Notes: generated from the letters alone by a model not told the origin. Shown: positions 39,968-49,664, counted from the stretch's first letter. The stretch is DNA of 64,000 nucleotides from Halotalea alkalilenta DSM 17697 (GCF_000621205.1 NZ_JHYY01000023.1:1-64000), one strand, 5' to 3'. A program made the numbers and translations.

Positions 39968-40602
39968 GGTCTGTGCTCCTTGGATCTGTCCCATAGATTG
40001 GGGATGCGATCGTTCGAGTAACCGGAAATGAAGGGTTTGCGTTCGCCATCGGCGGTGAATACCGAGCGCCGGATCGCGCCGATGTTGCCGCCGTAGACAT
40101 GGATGCTGATCGAGACTTGGTCGTCGAACGCGTTGCTGACCTGGTGGACGTCTCCGGCACTCGGTGACAGCCGGTCGATATCGCCGGGCCGCAGATGGTC
40201 GGGATGGCGATGGGGCAGCCAGCGGCCCTGATCATGGACGAAGCGCTGCGAGCGCTCCTCGCCGCGCAGCATGCCGATCAGCCCCCAGGTCGCATGGTCG
40301 TGGATCGGCGTGCGCTGCCCAGGACCCCAGACGAAGCTGACCACCGAGAATCGCTCGCTGGCATCGGCGTAGAGCAGGTACTGGCTGTAGTGCTCGGGGT
40401 GGGGAGCGGCGTACTCGTCCGGCAGCCAGTCGTCATGGCGTACCAGGCTGGCCAGCAGCGCGCCGCCCTGGTCGAGAATCTGCGCCTCGCTCGGCGCCGC
40501 ATCGAGCAGCGTCGAGAAATCGATCACGAAGTCGCGTAGCCGAGCGATACCGCCTCGGGGGGATAGCGCAGCGCTTGAAGTGGAGCGGATCGTTTCGGTC
40601 AT
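39964..40602 (-). CDS. Cysteine dioxygenase-type thiol dioxygenase
   Basis: A 212-residue cupin of the cysteine dioxygenase family. The iron-binding histidines are in TPIHDHATWGLIGMLRGEE, with the third in SAGDVHQVSNA. Bacterial members oxidise cysteine, 3-mercaptopropionate or mercaptosuccinate to sulfinates, and the choice cannot be made from the sequence alone. It sits in a tight operon, overlapping the upstream binding-protein gene and the downstream rhodanese gene by ATGA on both sides, so its substrate is probably a thiol generated from an imported organosulfur compound. Confidence 0.9.
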   Translation of the reverse strand: MTETIRSTSSAALSPRGGIARLRDFVIDFSTLLDAAPSEAQILDQGGALLASLVRHDDWLPDEYAAPHPEHYSQYLLYADASERFSVVSFVWGPGQRTPIHDHATWGLIGMLRGEERSQRFVHDQGRWLPHRHPDHLRPGDIDRLSPSAGDVHQVSNAFDDQVSISIHVYGGNIGAIRRSVFTADGERKPFISGYSNDRIPNLWDRSKEHRP

Positions 40603-41657
40603 GGGGCCTCCGGGGCGTGCTGACGCTCGAGCAGCCGCTGATCGCTCAGCGCGGCCACATCGATGGCGCGGGGAAGGATGCTGTCGCGCACCGCGCTGTC
40701 AGCAAGCTGCTGCAAGGTGGCGATGTCCTGATCGGATAGGGCACGGGTGGCATAGGCGGAGCGGCGGCTGACTTCGAGCGCGGTACGCTCTGGAAGCCGG
40801 GTCTGGCGCGCTACTGCGGCGGCATAGCGCTCAGGATTGGCGCGGGCCCAGTCGCCGGCGCGCGCCAGGCGCTGGAGGAAGTCGGCGATGGCTTCGCGCT
40901 TGGCCGGATCCTCAAGCGAGCCCTCGGCCGCGGTGATGAAGCCAAGCGAGGGATTGATCCCGGCGCCGTCGCGCAACACGCGTGCCCCCTGCTCGACGGC
41001 GATGGCGAAGTAAGGATCGAAGACCGCCCAGGCGTCGATCTGGCCGCTGTTGAACGCCGCCATCGCATCGGTGGGCAGGACGAAACGTACTTCGACGTCG
41101 TCGGGCTCGAGCCCGGCTTCGCGCAGCGCGCCGTAGAGCTGGTACTGGGAGATGCTGCCTCGCGCCGAGGAGACCACCACCTGGCGCCCCTCGAGCTCGG
41201 CGACCGAGCGGATCGGCGATTCGCGCTGGACCACGATCCCCAGCGAGCTGGGTTCGCCCTGGCGAGTGGCGATGATCTTCATTGGCGCGCCGCCGCTGGC
41301 GGCGGCGAGCACCGGCAGGTCTCCCGCCATCGCGGTATCCACCGCGCCTGCGCGAAGCGCCTCGAACAGCGGCGCCGCGCCCTGGAAGCTCGCCCAACGA
41401 TAGTCGTAGGGCGCGTTCTCCATCACGCCGGCGGCCTCGACCAGGGTCTGTACGGTCTTGACCTGATCACCCAGCACCAGCGTGGTTCGGCCCGGCGGCT
41501 GCTCGGCTCGCGCCATCGGGCTGCCGAGGAGATCCGCACTCGATGCGAGCGCGAACACCGCGCACAGGACGAAACCGCGCTGCCGGCCTGCGCGAGGGGA
41601 GACGGTTCGACGGCGGGGCGGTGAGAGAGCTTGGTACCAGCGTAGCGAAGGGTGCAT
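40599..41657 (-). CDS. ABC transporter substrate-binding protein (SsuA/aliphatic sulfonate type)
   Basis: A roughly 352-residue periplasmic binding protein. After a long basic N-terminus comes a signal-like hydrophobic stretch (FVLCAVFALASSADLLGSPMARA), then the mature NMT1/SsuA-like domain with LVLGDQVKTVQTLVEAAGV, GAAPLFEALRAGAVDTAMAGDLPVL, IATRQGEPSSLGIVV, and FNSGQIDAWAVFDPYFAI. The start is uncertain because no strong ribosome site precedes the ATG at 41657 and the frame is open to 41759. It heads the minus-strand operon with the thiol dioxygenase and rhodanese and is the first of four related binding proteins in this cluster. Confidence 0.87.
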   Translation of the reverse strand: MHPSLRWYQALSPPRRRTVSPRAGRQRGFVLCAVFALASSADLLGSPMARAEQPPGRTTLVLGDQVKTVQTLVEAAGVMENAPYDYRWASFQGAAPLFEALRAGAVDTAMAGDLPVLAAASGGAPMKIIATRQGEPSSLGIVVQRESPIRSVAELEGRQVVVSSARGSISQYQLYGALREAGLEPDDVEVRFVLPTDAMAAFNSGQIDAWAVFDPYFAIAVEQGARVLRDGAGINPSLGFITAAEGSLEDPAKREAIADFLQRLARAGDWARANPERYAAAVARQTRLPERTALEVSRRSAYATRALSDQDIATLQQLADSAVRDSILPRAIDVAALSDQRLLERQHAPEAP

Positions 41658-41741
41658 AGGCGAGAATGGACCAGAGAGAAGTAAAGAGGAATCGGTGAAA
41701 CCGCGATGAAGTTCGAGAGTAACCAGTCGTTGGCGACGATC

Positions 41742-41757
41742 TAAATATGTATTACGC
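41742..41757. repeat. AT-rich motif related to the palindromes at 24528 and 49665
   Basis: On the minus strand this reads GCGTAATACATATTTA, sharing GC-R-TAATA-YR-TATT with the two perfect palindromes elsewhere in the window. It lies in the 336-base divergent control region (41658-41993) between two binding-protein genes. A regulatory role is inference. Confidence 0.35.
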
Positions 41758-41803
41758 ATGAGCTGATTTCGTCTTGAGGTATCTAGTTATAGTGCGATTA
41801 ATC

Positions 41804-41820
41804 ATCGCCGCAGCGGCGAT
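41804..41820. promoter_or_regulatory. Perfect 17-bp palindrome in divergent sulfonate promoter region
   Basis: ATCGCCGC (41804-41811), a central A, and GCGGCGAT (41813-41820). It stands in an otherwise AT-rich stretch between two divergently transcribed substrate-binding-protein genes. It may be an operator for a dimeric regulator, or a transcript hairpin. The rest of this gap is AT-rich promoter-like sequence with no gene. Confidence 0.45.
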
Positions 41821-41993
41821 ATATGAACGGTGCTTATCTCCGGATATTCTTGAACATGCGAATACGGAGAATTTGAATAGTTGAAATGAGTATTTCAGTG
41901 CGCCGGGGTCAGTCCATAGCGTGTGGCCAACGTATCCGCGGACTCGACGCGTGGGTGCGGATCCACTCGACCCCTTGCCAAGGAAGATGCCTG

Positions 41994-42950
41994 ATGCCCG
42001 GCCCGATCCCGATTTTTACCAACCGCACCGACACTCTTCGCTCCGGCTGGGGCCGTCGCTGGCTGGTGCTTTCGCTCTGCGCGCTGCCCTGGTGGGCGGC
42101 GCTTCCGGCGCAGGCCGCCACCACGCTCGAGATCGGCGATCAGAAGGGCAATGCCCAGGCGATCCTCGAGGCCTCCGGCGCTTTGCAGGGCGCCGACTAC
42201 CAGGTCGAATGGCACGAGTTCGCCAGCGCGGCGCCGCTGCTCGAGGCGCTGCGGGTCGGCTCGCTGGACGCTGGCAGCGTCGGCGACGCTCCCTTGACCT
42301 TCGCGATCGCCGCCGGCTTGGAAGCCAAGGCGCTGTCGGCCTACCACTCCGATGGCCTGTCGATCATCGTGCCGGGCGACGCGGACATCCATTCGGTCGG
42401 CGATCTCGCCGGCAAGCGGATCGGCGTCGCCAGGGGCTCGGTCGGGCATCTGATCGTGCTCGACCAGCTCGGCAAGGCGGGGCTTTCGGCGGATGACGTC
42501 TCGCTGGTCTACCTGACCCCGGCCGAGGCATCGCTGGCGCTCAGCCGCGGCGACGTCGATGCGGTCGGTACTTGGGAGCCCTATGTGTCGTTTTCCGCCA
42601 AGCAGCAGGGCACCCGGGAACTCGCCACCCTGCGCAGCAGGACCTACCTGGTCGCAAGCGATACGGCACTCGCCGGGAAGCGCGCCGCGCTGGATGACTT
42701 CGCCGAACGGTTGGCCCGGGCGCGAGAGTGGGGGCGCGAGCACCGGCAGGCCTACGCCGAGGCGTTCGCCAAGGTGACCGGACTGCCTCTAGACGTCGCC
42801 GCTGCCACCATCGAGTGCAACGACAATACGCCCGAGCCGATCAGCGCGGAGGTGGTGGCTCGCCAGCAGAACGTAATCGACCTCTACCAGCGGGCGGGGC
42901 TGATTCCCACCCACCTCGATGCCCACGACTTCTTCGCCGAGCGCCCATGA
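41994..42950 (+). CDS. ABC transporter substrate-binding protein (SsuA type)
   Basis: A 318-residue binding protein with a Sec signal peptide ending near AQAATT (residues about 18-42), then the SsuA core LEIGDQKGNAQAILEASGAL, SAAPLLEALRVGSLDAGSVGDAPLTFAIAAGL, DLAGKRIGVARGSVGHL, and ALSRGDVDAVGTWEPYVSF. The ATG at 41994 has AAGGAAG ahead. The longer frame from 41886 is unconserved. It is divergent from the other SsuA-like gene and convergent with the DszC-like gene. No permease or ATPase gene is in its own transcript. Confidence 0.9.
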   Translation: MPGPIPIFTNRTDTLRSGWGRRWLVLSLCALPWWAALPAQAATTLEIGDQKGNAQAILEASGALQGADYQVEWHEFASAAPLLEALRVGSLDAGSVGDAPLTFAIAAGLEAKALSAYHSDGLSIIVPGDADIHSVGDLAGKRIGVARGSVGHLIVLDQLGKAGLSADDVSLVYLTPAEASLALSRGDVDAVGTWEPYVSFSAKQQGTRELATLRSRTYLVASDTALAGKRAALDDFAERLARAREWGREHRQAYAEAFAKVTGLPLDVAAATIECNDNTPEPISAEVVARQQNVIDLYQRAGLIPTHLDAHDFFAERP

Positions 42951-42986
42951 GCTGGATGCAGGGCAGGGCAACGCGCGGCGATCGGA

Positions 42987-44138
42987 TCATCGCCGCAGCG
43001 CCGCCTTGCCGGCCTGGACCAAGACGATGTCGGCCTGGGGCGAGTGGATCCTTGCGCAGAGCACATCGCGGTAGTGTCGCTCCAAGGCGCTGCGCCGCGA
43101 TAGCCCAGGGTTACCGCTCGCCTCGATCGCGATCGACACCGCTTCGATCGCCTGTTCGCAGACCAGCCGCTTGAGCTGCGCCGCCTCCACGCCGTCGAGC
43201 TCGTCGCGCTCGCCGGCCTCGAGCAGCACCCGGTTGGAGAACAGCAGCCCATCGATCCGCCCGAGCACCTCCTGGAAGCGCGGCAGGCTCGCCAAAGGCG
43301 CGCCCAGGTTGGTCGGCACACGCGATTGGAGCCAATCGCGGAAGCAGTCGCGGGCGTTGCGCGCTATCGCATCATAGAGCGTGGACAGCAGCACGTTGAG
43401 CCACAGCGTCTTGTCGCCTTGGGAAGGCACGAGCTCGCTCAACGGGCGGACGTCGACGGCATGATCGAGCGGCACCTCGACCTCGTCGAAGCGCACATCG
43501 TGGCTGTTGGTGGCACGCATGCCCAGATGGTCCCAGCGCTCGCTGACGCTGATCCCCGGCGATGCGGCCGGCACCAGCCAAAAGCCGACCAGCGGATCGG
43601 GATCGTCACTGGCGGCCCAGACGTTGAGCCAGCTCAACCCCGGGAAGCCGGTCGAGTAACGCTTCACTCCGCTGATCACCCAGTGATCGCCACTGCGCCG
43701 CGCGGTAGTGGCCGGTACTCCGCCGCGCAGCGGCGTGCCGAGATCGGGCTCGACCCGTAGTGCGTTGATCAGCTCGCCATGCTCGATCGCACCGCGTGCC
43801 AGGCGTCGCTTGAGCTCTGCCGGCCAGCGCGGACTGGCGTGCAGCTCCAGTTGCTGGAGATACTGCATCGCCAGGATCAGCGCGGTCGATGGCTCACCAC
43901 GCGCCACCGCACCGATCACCCGGCGGACCTCGGCAAGCGTCGCACCCTGGCCACCGTGTTCCACCGGCACGGTGAGCGCCAGAAGGCCTGCGTCCGCGAG
44001 CAGGCGAAAATTGGCATGGGGAAAATCACCGCTGCGATCATAGCGCTCGGCGCTTTCGGCCAGCGCAGCGCTGAGCGACGCCAAAGCCTCATCGCTCAGC
44101 GCTGCGCGGGGGGATTCGAACTGCTCGGGCATCGTCAT
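42987..44138 (-). CDS. Acyl-CoA dehydrogenase-fold flavin monooxygenase (DszC/SfnB-like)
   Basis: A 383-residue protein of the acyl-CoA dehydrogenase superfamily. FRLLADAGLLALTVPVEHGGQGATLAEVRRVIG begins the N-terminal helical domain, GVKRYSTGFPGLSWLNVWAAS lies in the beta domain, and ERWDHLGMRATNSHDVRFDEVEVP precedes the C-terminal helices. The catalytic base of true dehydrogenases is not evident. The pattern suits the FMN-dependent DszC/SfnB group that oxygenates sulfides or sulfones. It is a single gene between the SsuA-like gene and the transporter permease, consistent with organosulfur use. An alternative ATG is at 44132. Confidence 0.85.
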   Translation of the reverse strand: MTMPEQFESPRAALSDEALASLSAALAESAERYDRSGDFPHANFRLLADAGLLALTVPVEHGGQGATLAEVRRVIGAVARGEPSTALILAMQYLQQLELHASPRWPAELKRRLARGAIEHGELINALRVEPDLGTPLRGGVPATTARRSGDHWVISGVKRYSTGFPGLSWLNVWAASDDPDPLVGFWLVPAASPGISVSERWDHLGMRATNSHDVRFDEVEVPLDHAVDVRPLSELVPSQGDKTLWLNVLLSTLYDAIARNARDCFRDWLQSRVPTNLGAPLASLPRFQEVLGRIDGLLFSNRVLLEAGERDELDGVEAAQLKRLVCEQAIEAVSIAIEASGNPGLSRRSALERHYRDVLCARIHSPQADIVLVQAGKAALRR

Positions 44139-44247
44139 GCTCTCTGTCGGAGGAAAGCCGTGTAGATAAAGCTATAACTCATCGAGGAAGGCGGCGTCGT
44201 GTGTCATGCAGCGTGTAGCGGCGCTTGGACTTGGTCAAGGTGTGGCA

Positions 44248-45279
44248 TCACCATTTGACCGCTCCTTTCTGCCAGGCGAGCAGGCGGTCGCGGACGCTGA
44301 ACAGCGCCGTGATGAGGGTGGAGAAGATCAGCGCCATGACGATCAGCGCGGCGTACATGTTGGGGTAGGCCGCCCAGCCCTGGGCCCACTGCAGGTACCA
44401 GCCGAGCCCGGCCTTGACCCCCATCATTTCGGCGGCGACCAGCACCGAGAACGAGGCACCGAGCCCCATGAACAGACCGACGAAGACATGCGGCAGCGCA
44501 GCGGGGACCGCTACCCGCAGGATCAGAAAGCGGGGCTTCGCGCCCAGGGTTCGGGCCACGTCGTAATAGGCGGTGTCGACGCTGGCCACGCCCGACCAGG
44601 TCAGCACGGTGACCGGGAACCAGGTGGCCAGGGCGATCAGGAAGATCGCGGCGGAGAAGCTCGACGGGAAGAAGTAAAGCGATAGCGGCAGCAGGGCGGT
44701 GGAGGGCACCGGGCCGAGAAAGCGCAGGATCGGGTGAACCCAATAGCCGAGCCCGCGCGACCAGCCGATCGCCACCCCGGTGCAGAAGCCCGATACGGCG
44801 CCGAGAGCGAATCCGAACGCGAGCAGTCGCAGCGAGTGCAGCACGCTGTCGCCGAGGCGGTACCAGTCGGTAGCGTAGGCCTCGACCAGCGCATTGGGCG
44901 GGGCGAAGAAAGGCGCCGGGAGCAATGAAAGCTTCGCGGTGACGAGTTCCCACAGCCCGAACAAAATCGCCAGGGCGATCAGCCAAGGACCGGCTGGATG
45001 GATTGCCCGCAGCGGGCGGCCGATCACCGGCGGATCCAGCCGGCTCAAGACGACCGCGACGAACAGCGCAGCGGCGATGATCAGCGCAATCGCATCGGTC
45101 TGAGCGACATAGAGGGGCTCTGCGAAGCCGACCACCTGGTTAGGGACGAGCTTCATCAACGCATAGAGCAGGGCCCAGGCCAGCGCCGCGACCAGGCCGC
45201 TGCGCCAGTATCCGGCTCGAGCCGCTGCATGCTCGGCATCGATTCGTGAGCCCGCCGGGGTAATGGTCCTGGCCGTCAT
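44248..45279 (-). CDS. ABC transporter permease (SsuC/TauC-like)
   Basis: A 343-residue inner-membrane permease, longer than usual SsuC (about 260) because of an N-terminal extension with two or three extra hydrophobic segments (GLVAALAWALLYALMKLV; AIALIIAAALFVAVVL). The core has LLPAPFFAPPNALVEAY, GFALGAVSGFCTGVAIGWS, and the coupling loop YYDVARTLGAKPRFLILRVAVPAALPHVFVG. The start at 45279 has GGAGG ahead. It is transcribed alone, away from the ATPase and two binding proteins on the other side of the promoter region. It is the only sulfonate-type permease in the cluster. Confidence 0.9.
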   Translation of the reverse strand: MTARTITPAGSRIDAEHAAARAGYWRSGLVAALAWALLYALMKLVPNQVVGFAEPLYVAQTDAIALIIAAALFVAVVLSRLDPPVIGRPLRAIHPAGPWLIALAILFGLWELVTAKLSLLPAPFFAPPNALVEAYATDWYRLGDSVLHSLRLLAFGFALGAVSGFCTGVAIGWSRGLGYWVHPILRFLGPVPSTALLPLSLYFFPSSFSAAIFLIALATWFPVTVLTWSGVASVDTAYYDVARTLGAKPRFLILRVAVPAALPHVFVGLFMGLGASFSVLVAAEMMGVKAGLGWYLQWAQGWAAYPNMYAALIVMALIFSTLITALFSVRDRLLAWQKGAVKW

Positions 45280-45370
45280 GGCGCCTCCGTCTTGAAACAG
45301 TGAAAGAGCCACTCACTCTATTCAATCGAATGCCCGGTAAATAAATAGCCAAATGAGATGAAACATATCG

Positions 45371-45412
45371 TGTCGAAGTTATAAGCAAATCTTCACCCAC
45401 GAAACTTCGACA
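45371..45412. promoter_or_regulatory. Inverted repeat in the divergent transporter promoter region
   Basis: TGTCGAAGTT (45371-45380) and AACTTCGACA (45403-45412) are perfect 10-bp arms with a 22-base AT-rich spacer, 32 bases centre to centre (three helical turns). They lie between the permease gene and the divergently transcribed binding protein-ATPase operon, the position of a shared operator. Confidence 0.5.
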
Positions 45413-45487
45413 TGACGTTAAATGATTTAACCAGGCGCGGGTCAGCGGTTAGCTTGTTTGTTCTCTAGGCTAGTGGAGCATGGCTCG

Positions 45488-46597
45488 ATGACTCGGTTCG
45501 ATGCGGGTGGACCCTCGGCAATCTCATTTTCAAGGCGGCGCTTCATTAGCGCAGGCGCAGGCCTTGGTGCCGCTGCCGCCTGCGTTCCCCTCGCTTCGCT
45601 GCTGGCGCCACGACAGGCGCTCGCACAGTCGCACGAGCATGCGGCGCAGCACGGCCAAGCCGTGGATCGCTCAGCCGACAGTGCACGCTGGGCGCTGCCG
45701 CAGCGCCGCCAGGTAACGCTTGCGACCAATGCCAATGCGATCTGTATCGCACCGGTGACGATCGCACAGGAGAAGGGGTTCTTCGACCGCTACAATCTCG
45801 ACGTCGAGTACGTCAATTTCGGCAATTCCACCGATGTGCTGCTCGAGGCGATCGCCAGCGGCAAGGCGGATGCCGGCGTCGGTATGGCACTGCGCTGGCT
45901 CAAGGCGCTCGAGCAGGGTTTCGACGTCAAGCTCACCGCGGGGACCCACGGCGGATGCCTTCGTCTGCTCGCCGCGGCCGATAGCGAGGTACGCACGCTG
46001 GAGGATCTGCGCGGCAGGAGCGTGGCGGTCACCGACATGGCCGACCCCGGCAAGAATTTCTTCTCGATCATGCTCAACCGCCATGGCGTCGACCCCAACC
46101 GAGAGATCGACTGGCGTGTCTACCCCGCGGACCTGCTCGGACTGGCGGCACGCAAGGGCGAGGTGCAAGCGGTGGTCGGCAGCGACCCCTGGGCCTATCG
46201 ACTGCTGGATTCGGGCGATTTCGTCGAGATCTCCAACAACCTGGTCGAGGACTACGCCAATCTCAGCTGCTGCGTGCTCGGCATGACCGGAACGCTGGTG
46301 CGCAACGACACGCCCACCGCTGCGGCATTGACCCAGGCGATCCTCGATGCCCATGCCTGGGCCGCCGAACATCGCCAGGAGGTCGGCGAGCTGTTCATCA
46401 AGCACGCGGTGAACGTCACGGCCGAAGAGACGGCGGCGATCCTCGGCGACCATACCCATGCACACAGTGCCACCGGGCCGGCGCTTGCCGACGAAATCGT
46501 CCATTACGCCGACGACTTGAAGAAGATCGATGTGCTGAGGCCCAGTACCGATTCGCGCCGCTTCGCCGACGGGATCACTTTCGACGTCTTCGCCTGA
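45488..46597 (+). CDS. ABC transporter substrate-binding protein (NMT1/SsuA-like, Tat signal)
   Basis: A 369-residue binding protein with a twin-arginine signal (SRRRFIS near residue 15, then an Ala/Gly-rich hydrophobic stretch ending ARQALAQ). The mature part has TLATNANAICIAPVTIAQEKGFFDRYNLDVEYVNFGNSTDVLLEAIASGKADAGVGMAL, a typical NMT1/THI5-like region. The start at 45488 is preferred; the frame is open from a TTG at 45458. It is the first gene of the plus-strand operon with the ATPase and a further binding protein. A Tat signal often reflects cytoplasmic folding, which is unusual for SsuA proteins. Confidence 0.9.
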   Translation: MTRFDAGGPSAISFSRRRFISAGAGLGAAAACVPLASLLAPRQALAQSHEHAAQHGQAVDRSADSARWALPQRRQVTLATNANAICIAPVTIAQEKGFFDRYNLDVEYVNFGNSTDVLLEAIASGKADAGVGMALRWLKALEQGFDVKLTAGTHGGCLRLLAAADSEVRTLEDLRGRSVAVTDMADPGKNFFSIMLNRHGVDPNREIDWRVYPADLLGLAARKGEVQAVVGSDPWAYRLLDSGDFVEISNNLVEDYANLSCCVLGMTGTLVRNDTPTAAALTQAILDAHAWAAEHRQEVGELFIKHAVNVTAEETAAILGDHTHAHSATGPALADEIVHYADDLKKIDVLRPSTDSRRFADGITFDVFA

Positions 46598-46621
46598 TAT
46601 GCCACGAGGAGACTCTGCCGT

Positions 46622-47416
46622 ATGGCGAGCCAAGCATCCGCCGCACCGCCCGAGCCGCTCCGCTCGCGCGGTCTGCATCTCGATATCCGTGCCGTCAGCC
46701 ATGCCTTCGAGCTCGATGGGCAGACGCTTGCCGTGCTCGACGACGTTTCATTCGAGCTTGAGCCGGGTGAGTCGCTCGCACTGCTCGGTCCATCCGGCTG
46801 TGGCAAGTCGACGCTGCTGCGCTTGGTCGCGGGTCTGGAAACCCCACGCAGCGGCGACATCCTCGCCGACGACGCTGCAGTCACCGCCCCGGACCCATCG
46901 CGCGTGGTGGTTTTCCAGGACCCGACGCTCTATCCCTGGCGGACGGTATCGGACAACGTCGCGCTCGGTCTCCAGGCCCAGGGCGTACTCGACCATAACG
47001 GGCGTCTTCGCGTGGTCCAGGAGCTCGAACGCGTCGGCCTGGCGGGCTTCGCCAAGGCCTATCCGCGCCAGCTCTCCGGCGGGATGGCAAGCCGCGCCGC
47101 GCTGGCGCGCGCCTTGGTCAACCGGCCGCGGCTTTTGATCCTCGACGAGCCGCTCGGCAAGCTCGACTCCCTGACCCGGATCAGGATGCAGGGCGAGCTG
47201 GTGTCGCTCTGGCAAGAGCGCCGGTACAGCGCCCTGATGGTGACCCACGATGTCGAGGAGGCCTTGCTGATGGCCGACCGGGTGCTGGTATTCAGCCCCC
47301 GGCCGGCAAGGCTGCTCGAGTCGATCGAGGTCGGCATCGCTCATCCCCGGCGTCGCGATGATCCCCGGCTGATCACCCTGCGACGTGCGATCCTCGAACT
47401 GCTCGGAGCGGCCTGA
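46622..47416 (+). CDS. ABC transporter ATP-binding protein (SsuB/TauB-like)
   Basis: A 264-residue ABC ATPase. Walker A is GPSGCGKST at about 56-64, the Q-loop lies at VFQDPTLYPWRTV, the signature is LSGGMASRAALARAL, Walker B is LLILDEPLGKLD, and the switch His is in VTHDVEEALLM. It is the only sulfonate-type ATPase in the cluster, so it probably energises the permease encoded across the divergent promoter. It lies 24 bases after the binding-protein gene and shares one base with the next. Confidence 0.92.
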   Translation: MASQASAAPPEPLRSRGLHLDIRAVSHAFELDGQTLAVLDDVSFELEPGESLALLGPSGCGKSTLLRLVAGLETPRSGDILADDAAVTAPDPSRVVVFQDPTLYPWRTVSDNVALGLQAQGVLDHNGRLRVVQELERVGLAGFAKAYPRQLSGGMASRAALARALVNRPRLLILDEPLGKLDSLTRIRMQGELVSLWQERRYSALMVTHDVEEALLMADRVLVFSPRPARLLESIEVGIAHPRRRDDPRLITLRRAILELLGAA

Positions 47417-48369
47417 TGCGCGGTCTCAAATATCTCTCCTCGGCAGCCTGTCTGGCCATGCTGGGAATCGGCAGTGTCCATGCCGCCGAGCAGTCGGTCT
47501 CGATCGGCTACCAGCGCTCTTCGACCCTGGTCACGCTGCTTCACGACAGCGGTGAACTGGACCGGCGCCTCGCCGAGCAGGGTTTCAAGATCGAGTGGCA
47601 CGAATTCACCAGCGGGCTGCCGCTGCTGGAGGCGCTCAACGTCGGCGGTGTCGATGTCAGCGCTGACGTGGCCGACGTCGTGCCGATCTTCGCCCAGGCG
47701 GCCGGTGCCGAGCTCGAAGTCTACGCCACCGAGCGTCCGTCTCCCTCGGCCCAGGCGCTGCTGGTCAAGCGTGATTCGTCGATCGAGTCGATAGACGACC
47801 TGCGCGGCAAGCGCATCGCGGTGACCAAGGGAGCCGGCAATCACTACTTCCTGCTTTCCGCGCTCGAGCGAGCAGGACTCGAGCCGCGGGACGTGTCGAT
47901 CAGCTACCTGGCCCCGGCGGATGCCCGCGCGGCGTTCGAGCGCGACAGCATCGATGCCTGGATCGCCTGGGAGCCGTTTTTGACCTTGACCGAGCGAGCG
48001 ATTCCCACCCGCGCGCTGCTGGACGGCAGCGACGGGCTTGCCGATTATCGGCGCTTCTATTTGGCCAGCAAACGCTTCGCCGATGCCCATCCCGAAGTGC
48101 TGCAGACCTTGTACACGGCGCTTGAGCAACAGGGGACTTGGGTCAAGGCGCATCCGCAGGAGGCCGCCGAGCGGCTCGCTCCGCTGTGGGGCGGGCTCGA
48201 CGTCTCGGCGGTGGAGCAGGCCAACCAGCGGCGCAGCTACGCGGTCGAACCGGTCGGTGATGCCGCCCTCGAAGTACAGCAGCGGATGGCGGACGCTTTT
48301 CTCGCAGCCGGCATGCTGCCCCGGCCGGTCGACGTCCGCGGCATCGGGGTGTGGCGACCGGCGCCTTGA
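47416..48369 (+). CDS. ABC transporter substrate-binding protein (SsuA type)
   Basis: A 317-residue protein with a short Sec signal peptide (KYLSSAACLAMLGIGSVHAAE). The SsuA-type core contains SIGYQRSSTLVTLLHDSGELDRRL, SGLPLLEALNVGGVDVSADVADVVPIFAQ, IAVTKGAGNHYFLLSALERAGL and FERDSIDAWIAWEPF. The ATG overlaps the TGA of the ATPase gene by one base, so expression is coupled. It is the fourth binding protein of the cluster and probably widens the substrate range of the one permease-ATPase pair. Confidence 0.92.
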   Translation: MRGLKYLSSAACLAMLGIGSVHAAEQSVSIGYQRSSTLVTLLHDSGELDRRLAEQGFKIEWHEFTSGLPLLEALNVGGVDVSADVADVVPIFAQAAGAELEVYATERPSPSAQALLVKRDSSIESIDDLRGKRIAVTKGAGNHYFLLSALERAGLEPRDVSISYLAPADARAAFERDSIDAWIAWEPFLTLTERAIPTRALLDGSDGLADYRRFYLASKRFADAHPEVLQTLYTALEQQGTWVKAHPQEAAERLAPLWGGLDVSAVEQANQRRSYAVEPVGDAALEVQQRMADAFLAAGMLPRPVDVRGIGVWRPAP

Positions 48370-48445
48370 GCCCCGAACCCGGAGCGGGCTGAGCACGATG
48401 GAAGGCGGCAGTGCGTGGCGCTGTCGCCTTCGGCCCGTCGGCGCC

Positions 48446-49462
<1,017 letters not shown>

Positions 49463-49664
49463 TTATTCGTTCCAGGGGGATATTGAACGCGAGCGCGACT
49501 CTGATGGTAAGGAATAAAAGCGACTCCGATTATTCTCTTTTGGAATTAATCAGGGGGCTCGCCGCAGGAGCTGGGTGGATCGGGTGGATCGAGAGTGAAA
49601 CTAGAGTGGCGACCGACACAGGACCAAGCCGTGTTCTCTCTCAGCCTCGATCTCTGACGATGCG

